This document shows, piece after piece, positions 20,590 through 24,751 of a stretch of DNA of 24,751 nucleotides; position 1 is the first letter of the stretch; every line of letters starts with the position of its first letter. The translations under genes and the position numbers were made by a program. The notes under the pieces were generated by a model. That model was not told the origin of the DNA. It was given only the letters and a program-made list of their open reading frames with translations, and did not search any database. The stretch is from GCA-002772825 sp964560655 (GTDB lineage Bacteria; Patescibacteriota; Minisyncoccia; GCA-002772825), in assembly GCA_964560655.1 (NCBI GenBank), contig CAZLLR010000011.1:1-24751 (forward strand). Direction: 5' to 3'.

Positions 20590-21816
20590 ATGTCAAAAAA
20601 GAATCTGGTAAAAAATAGAGCCAATGAATACATAGCTAAGATTGAAGGGCATGGTTCTTTAGCTATCGACTGGAGTAAGGGCAAGGTCAATCTTAACGTC
20701 CACGAAGGGGAAAGATTGTTTGAAGGTATCTTAGTTGGAAGGACAGCTGATGAGATGCATTGGATTACTCCGAGGATCTGTGGTGTATGTCCTATCGCGC
20801 ATAACTTGGCTTCACTTGCGGCGACAGAAGACGCTCTTGGAGTGAAGATTACCCCTACTTCAAAACTTCTTCGTAGGTTGATGCAAGTTGGCCAAAATGT
20901 GCAGAGTCATGTCTTGCATGCTGTATTTTTAGCGTTGCCAGATTATATAGGGATAGACAGGATAACAGAACTTGACTTTAAAGACCCTAAGAAGTTTGAG
21001 TTAGCCCTTTTCTTGAAGGAGCTTGGGGATGAGATAGCTTATGTGGTGGCTGGGCGAAATGTTCACCCTACTCGTACCACTATCGGAGGTTTTCATAAAG
21101 CTCCTACGAAAGAAGAGCTTGAAGCTTTACTTGAGAAGATAAAGATAGCTACTCCAAAGGCGAAAGCTTTAGCAGATTTTTTCGTGGGGCTTCCTTACCC
21201 AGAGCTTCAGGTTGACCTTGAGCTTTTGGCACAAAAGGACGGGAAAGTGCTTTCGAATAAGAGAGAATCTTTCAGTATTAAAGACTATAAGAAAAATATT
21301 GAAGAAGAGGTGAAGAAATATTCTACAGCTAAGTTTGGTTCATATAAAGGACATGTTTATATGGTGGGGTCACTCGCACGGCTTTACCATAAGAGTTTTT
21401 ATTATAAAGACATAGCTTCTTTTAAGTTAGACTTTAAGAATCCGTATCATAACAACTTGGCGCAGGCCATAGAAACATTTTTTGAGCTAGAAGAAGCAGC
21501 CTCTATCATAAAAGAGCTTCTAAAGGGAAAGATTGATACAAGGATAGCCACTCCGTCAAAAGAACCTTCTCTCTGTGGTATTGGTGCAGTAGAGGCGCCA
21601 AGAGGTGGGCTCTACAACGAAGTTCATTTCGATAAAGATGGTATTATCAAGTACGCTAACATTATCACCCCTACAGTCCAGAATCTTACCTCTATGGAAA
21701 ATACCGCTGAGGCACTACTTGCCCAACATAGCGAAAAATCTCATAAGGAACTTGAACACCTAATGGAGATGTTAATCCGCGCCTATGACCCTTGCATCAC
21801 CTGCTCCGTGCATTAA
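20590..21816 (+). CDS. hydA: [NiFe] sulfhydrogenase alpha (large, catalytic) subunit without C-terminal extension
   Basis: The 408-residue catalytic subunit holding the Ni-Fe(CN)2CO site; it oxidises H2 or makes H2 and, with beta, gamma and delta, exchanges electrons with NAD(P)H. The L1 motif RICGVCPIAHN carries C64 and C67, the L2 motif DPCITCSVH carries C402 and C405, so all four metal ligands are present. WITPRICGVCP and FHKAPTKEE and EAPRGGLYNEVHF match group 3 large subunits. The gene stops exactly at His408, the residue that is normally exposed when a specific protease removes a short C-terminal tail; here no tail is encoded. Its stop codon overlaps the hydG stop on the other strand in the shared TTAA at 21813-21816. 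Confidence 0.95.
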   Translation: MSKKNLVKNRANEYIAKIEGHGSLAIDWSKGKVNLNVHEGERLFEGILVGRTADEMHWITPRICGVCPIAHNLASLAATEDALGVKITPTSKLLRRLMQVGQNVQSHVLHAVFLALPDYIGIDRITELDFKDPKKFELALFLKELGDEIAYVVAGRNVHPTRTTIGGFHKAPTKEELEALLEKIKIATPKAKALADFFVGLPYPELQVDLELLAQKDGKVLSNKRESFSIKDYKKNIEEEVKKYSTAKFGSYKGHVYMVGSLARLYHKSFYYKDIASFKLDFKNPYHNNLAQAIETFFELEEAASIIKELLKGKIDTRIATPSKEPSLCGIGAVEAPRGGLYNEVHFDKDGIIKYANIITPTVQNLTSMENTAEALLAQHSEKSHKELEHLMEMLIRAYDPCITCSVH

Positions 21817-23189
21817 AAATAAAGATCTCGTTCTCCTTCTTCTATTCTTTTTAGTCTTTTTTTAGTTTCGTTTTTAATTTTATCATTGGGGATTTGTTCA
21901 AGGTATTTATTCATTAATTTTTCTCCTTCAATTTTTACCTCGTTTTGGGCGTAATCTTCAATATATTCTTTAAAAGTTAAAATAGCATTTGGTCTGCAGA
22001 AGTTTTGTATATCACCTGGTTTTGCTAAGTCCATAAAGGCCTTCCCTGTTCGTTTTTTCCTATAACAGGCTGTACAAAAGCTAGGGAGTAATTTTTGACT
22101 GATAGCGTCTATCAAGAATTCGTTTACATCTCTATGGTCACCTAGCTCAAATTGTTTTAAATTCTTTTCTTTGCCCCCATATCCTCCCGGGGTAGTAATA
22201 GAGCCTGAGCTTGCTTGTGATATTCCTAGCTTAAATGCTTTTGTCCTTGTCTTTGCTTGTTCTCTTGTAGAGATAATCATACCCGTATATGGCACAGCTA
22301 AGCGTAAGATAGAGATCAACTTTAAGAAATCTTTGTCGGTTACTTTATGTGGAGCTTTCATCTTAACAGTGGGGGCAGATTGAAATCGGGGAACTGAAAA
22401 TGTGTGTGGTCCAACTCCAAATTTCTTTTCTAAGTATTTTGCATGTGAGATTAGGCTTAATACTTCAAATTTATAATCATAAAGTCCGAATAATACCCCT
22501 AACCCTATATCATCTATACCTGCTTCAAATGCTCTATCGTGGGCAAATAACTGTCTCTCGTAGTCCGCCTTAGGTCCATTGTGCATCTTATCGTAAGTCT
22601 CTCTATGATAAGTCTCTTGGAAAAGTTGGTAAGTTCCTATACCAGCTTTTTTTAATTTTTTATAATCATCTACTGTGGTTGCGGCTATGTTAACATTTAC
22701 CCTTCTGATTTCCCCATTTTTTACTTTAGTATTGTATATAGTTTTTATTGCAGCAACGACATCGTCTATAGTGTTTAGTGGATGTTCTCCAAACTCTAAA
22801 AGGAGTCTTTTGTGTCCCATTTTTACCAAGACCTTCACCTCTTTTTCGATTTCTTTTGACGATAACTTTTTCCTTACTTCAGGGTTTCTTCTGTGAAAGC
22901 CACAGTAATCACAATCATTTATACAAAAACTTGATATATATAAAGGAGCAAAGAGAACCAATCTTTCACCATATATTTCTTTCTTAATTTGCCCGGCAAC
23001 TCTAAAAAGTTCCCTCAGGAGATTAACATCATTAGTATTTAAGAGAGAAGACACCTCCTTAAGGGTAAGACCTTTTTTATTCTCCGCCTTTTTAAGTATT
23101 CTTAGTACCTCGCTTTTGGGTATTTTTCGTGTTTTTTCAAGCAGATTAAAAAGTTTTTTCTCATCTATAACATCCTTAATTTTTGTCAT
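21813..23189 (-). CDS. hydG: Radical-SAM tyrosine lyase HydG, CO/CN-forming hydrogenase maturase
   Basis: A 458-residue radical-SAM enzyme that in [FeFe] hydrogenase maturation splits tyrosine and builds an Fe(CO)2CN unit. The radical-SAM cluster is C89-C93-C96 (SSFCINDCDYCGFHRRN). The HydG-only C-terminal cluster motif CX2CX22C is complete: C372, C375, C398, in FCTACYRKKRTG and DIQNFCRPNA, which rules out ThiH. Other family blocks are RRVNVNIAATTVDDYKKL, GIGTYQLFQETYH, GIDDIGLGVLFGLYDYKFE and AVPYTGMIISTREQ. It lies three bases after the hypC-hydE fusion gene, in one operon, and its end overlaps the [NiFe] large subunit gene. No [FeFe] hydrogenase or HydF is in the window. Confidence 0.95.
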   Translation of the reverse strand: MTKIKDVIDEKKLFNLLEKTRKIPKSEVLRILKKAENKKGLTLKEVSSLLNTNDVNLLRELFRVAGQIKKEIYGERLVLFAPLYISSFCINDCDYCGFHRRNPEVRKKLSSKEIEKEVKVLVKMGHKRLLLEFGEHPLNTIDDVVAAIKTIYNTKVKNGEIRRVNVNIAATTVDDYKKLKKAGIGTYQLFQETYHRETYDKMHNGPKADYERQLFAHDRAFEAGIDDIGLGVLFGLYDYKFEVLSLISHAKYLEKKFGVGPHTFSVPRFQSAPTVKMKAPHKVTDKDFLKLISILRLAVPYTGMIISTREQAKTRTKAFKLGISQASSGSITTPGGYGGKEKNLKQFELGDHRDVNEFLIDAISQKLLPSFCTACYRKKRTGKAFMDLAKPGDIQNFCRPNAILTFKEYIEDYAQNEVKIEGEKLMNKYLEQIPNDKIKNETKKRLKRIEEGERDLYF

Positions 23190-23192
23190 AAT

Positions 23193-24479
23193 TTAATTCT
23201 TTATTGATAGGCTATTTCTTATCTCGTCTTCAATCATCTGATAACTATCTTCCTCTCCAGAAAATAAGGCATATTTTTCCCAAGATTCTTCAGGGAGACT
23301 TTTTTTACCTGGGTATATTTTATAATTTTCTCTGTATTGTGGAGGGGTAAGGTTAAACATTATTGAATTTCCTCCTGATTGTAATCCCATTTTTCTCCCT
23401 TCTTTATCAATTGCCTCAAGAGAACTTGCCACTACAATCCTGGATTTAGGAATTACGAGGCGAGATACGGCTATCATTTTTAGAGCAAATTCAACATTAC
23501 CCTTTTTTTCGTTTTTGAGAGGAGTTTCATTTGATGGAATAAAGGGCCCCATAGAAACCATATTTACTTTAAAGTCTCTCATAAAGATGATATCACTTGC
23601 TAGGTCGTCAACTGTCTGACCAGGAAGCCCTATTAATGGGCCTGTAGCAATATAATACTTCATATTCTTCATCTCTTCTAGTAGTTTAAATCGGTTTTGC
23701 ATATCTCCTTTCTTAAAACCAGAAAGATGATGCCTTTTATAAAGATCGGGATTTGTCGTCTCGAATCTAAAGAGCACGCCGTCTGCGCCGGCTTTTTTTA
23801 ATCGTTCATAAGTTTTAGTAGTCCTTTCTCCTATAGATAGAAATATAAATACGCGACATTTCTCTTTTATCCCTTTTACTACTCTTTCAAGCTCATCATC
23901 TGTGAAGCCTGAGTCCATACCAGACTGAAGCACTAACATTTTATATCCTTTTTTATTAACTGCATCGTCTGCCGTTTTTATTATTTTATCAACAGGCATT
24001 CTAAACCGGGTGAGTTTTTTGTTCTCACATCTTACTCCGCAATAAGTACAATTATTTTGACAGTAGTTTGAGAATTCTATTATCCCATGAAGGCAGATAA
24101 AGTCTTTTAGATTCTGCTTTCTTACAATATCTGCTTCAATAAAAAGAGCCTCAGCCTCTTTGGGGTTGTTTAGTCCAAGGAGATACTTCACCTCTTCCTT
24201 ATCAAGGGTGCGTCCTTTGGAAGCAATAATAGTATTTTTGAATTTTTCTGAGAGTTCATCTTCCTTAATTATTTTTCTTGACTCTAAGAGATCGATAATT
24301 TCTTTTGCGTCTTTTTCATCTATTTTTTTTACAGCAAGTCCTACCGTAGCAAGAAGCCAGTCTCCAACCTTCGCGCTTGGCACTGTTATGATATTTACTT
24401 CCTTTTCACCATCAAATCTTTTGATTGTGGCAATTTTATCATTTATCCTTATTATTTTTCCAGGTATTGTTAGGCACAT
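23193..24479 (-). CDS. hydE: HypC-HydE fusion: [NiFe] chaperone domain joined to a radical-SAM [FeFe] maturase domain
   Basis: One uninterrupted 428-residue frame. Residues 1-66 are a HypC domain: MCLTIPGKII with the essential Cys2, then VGDWLLATVGLAV, where the histidine conserved in E. coli HypC (H51) is replaced by Thr45. Residues 70-135 are a helical linker like the HydE N-terminus. The HydE radical-SAM core follows with C140-C144-C147 (FSNYCQNNCTYCGVRC), LVLQSGMDSG, GLPGQTVDDLASDI, MGPFIPSNETPLKNEKKG and QSGGNSIMFNLTP. HydE acts on HydG's iron synthon in [FeFe] hydrogenase assembly; HypC carries Fe(CN)2CO in [NiFe] assembly. The start overlaps the hypC stop by 10 bases. Both domains are full size and there is no sign of frameshift or assembly joining. 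Confidence 0.9.
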   Translation of the reverse strand: MCLTIPGKIIRINDKIATIKRFDGEKEVNIITVPSAKVGDWLLATVGLAVKKIDEKDAKEIIDLLESRKIIKEDELSEKFKNTIIASKGRTLDKEEVKYLLGLNNPKEAEALFIEADIVRKQNLKDFICLHGIIEFSNYCQNNCTYCGVRCENKKLTRFRMPVDKIIKTADDAVNKKGYKMLVLQSGMDSGFTDDELERVVKGIKEKCRVFIFLSIGERTTKTYERLKKAGADGVLFRFETTNPDLYKRHHLSGFKKGDMQNRFKLLEEMKNMKYYIATGPLIGLPGQTVDDLASDIIFMRDFKVNMVSMGPFIPSNETPLKNEKKGNVEFALKMIAVSRLVIPKSRIVVASSLEAIDKEGRKMGLQSGGNSIMFNLTPPQYRENYKIYPGKKSLPEESWEKYALFSGEEDSYQMIEDEIRNSLSIKN

Positions 24480-24739
24480 TTTGAAGATGAGTGATTATGT
24501 GCGTGTTCATGGGAATGCTCTTCCTGGGGCATAGTCTTTATCATTTCAAGAATCTTCAAGGCTTCGTCTTCAGGGAGCTTTTGTATAGCTAGGTCACCGT
24601 GGATAAGGAGGTAATCACCAAGATTAACACCCTTATTCCTAAGGAGGCTAATGTTGGCGCGGTGGGTGTGGTCCATAGACTCAACTTCTACCCACTGCCC
24701 CTCTATCTTTATAACTTTACTTGGTGTTGCAAGGCACAT
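24470..24739 (-). CDS. hypC: HypC-type hydrogenase maturation chaperone with histidine-rich tail
   Basis: An 89-residue protein of the HypC/HupF family, which binds the immature large subunit and carries its iron unit. MCLATPSKVIKIEG gives the N-terminal essential Cys2; LGDYLLIHGDLAIQKL keeps the conserved histidine (H47) lost in the fused copy. The C-terminus HSHEHAHNH (H75, H77, H79, H81, H83) followed by a cysteine (C88) is a likely metal-binding tail, reminiscent of nickel-storing tails of HypB or SlyD and not usual in HypC. It is first in the visible minus-strand operon, overlapping hypC-hydE by 10 bases, so the two HypC domains are made together. A TATAAA lies four bases upstream near the window edge. 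Confidence 0.92.
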   Translation of the reverse strand: MCLATPSKVIKIEGQWVEVESMDHTHRANISLLRNKGVNLGDYLLIHGDLAIQKLPEDEALKILEMIKTMPQEEHSHEHAHNHSSSKCA

Positions 24740-24751
24740 ATTATTTATATT

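Noticed and set aside
21813..23189. Reading the radical-SAM protein as ThiH (thiamine tyrosine lyase)
   Set aside because: The C-terminal CX2CX22C motif and family blocks such as GLGVLFGLYDYKFE are those of HydG, and no thiamine gene is nearby.
1..24751. Alternative genetic code with TGA as glycine (known in some CPR lineages)
   Set aside because: TGA ends the response regulator gene at a sensible family length and no conserved domain is interrupted by in-frame TGA.
1..24751. CRISPR array, insertion sequence, phage genes, tRNA or rRNA
   Set aside because: No regularly spaced direct repeats, transposase or integrase motifs, or RNA gene sequences were recognised.

Overview
The window is about 25 kb of AT-rich, gene-dense bacterial DNA. 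It reads best as a Patescibacteria/CPR genome, probably Parcubacteria-like. Reasons: compact genes with overlapping or almost touching ends, very few Shine-Dalgarno sequences, several genes with a TATAAT-like box only 6-8 bases before the start codon (leaderless transcripts), a short ComEC without its nuclease-like domain, a stripped-down type IV pilus locus, and a soluble [NiFe] hydrogenase of the sulfhydrogenase (group 3b-like) kind. The standard bacterial code fits, with TGA used as stop. The lineage is inference; no rRNA or ribosomal protein gene is present to confirm it.

Layout. 1-3040: end of a flavodoxin-fold quinone reductase, an MgtC-type membrane protein, and the glycolytic pair tpiA-pgk, closed by strong hairpins. 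3038-5743: divergent HIT hydrolase and recJ sharing a 28-base promoter gap, then rnhA. 5780-7353: comEC (DNA uptake channel). 7422-15181: a histidine kinase and single-domain response regulator leading without a break into pilB, pilC, three pseudopilins and a large PilX-like protein, i.e. a type IV pilus/competence pilus locus. 15210-21816: hydrogenase beta, gamma and delta subunits, then murD and murC, then the hydrogenase alpha (large) subunit. 21813-24739, minus strand: hypC with a histidine-rich tail, a hypC-hydE gene fusion, and hydG.

The most interesting part is the last 10 kb. HydE and HydG are radical-SAM maturases of [FeFe] hydrogenase, yet here they lie tail-to-tail against a [NiFe] large subunit, and HydE is fused to HypC, a [NiFe] hydrogenase chaperone. 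HydG can make CO and cyanide bound to iron from tyrosine, so the arrangement suggests a hybrid route that builds the Fe(CN)2CO unit of the [NiFe] site using HydG/HydE chemistry and hands it over through HypC. The large subunit gene ends exactly at the histidine that is normally exposed by protease cleavage, so no C-terminal processing protease would be needed. The functional link is a hypothesis; the gene identities are well supported by motifs.

A second unexplained signal is a matched 77-79 base element directly before the start codons of pgk and rnhA: 13-14 bp inverted arms with compensatory changes, a 51-base spacer of equal length and similar sequence, and a shared inner hairpin. A structurally similar inverted repeat (19 bp arms, 52-base spacer, unrelated sequence) precedes comEC. 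No tRNA, rRNA, CRISPR array, insertion sequence or phage gene was seen, and no gene-free stretch exceeds 300 bases.
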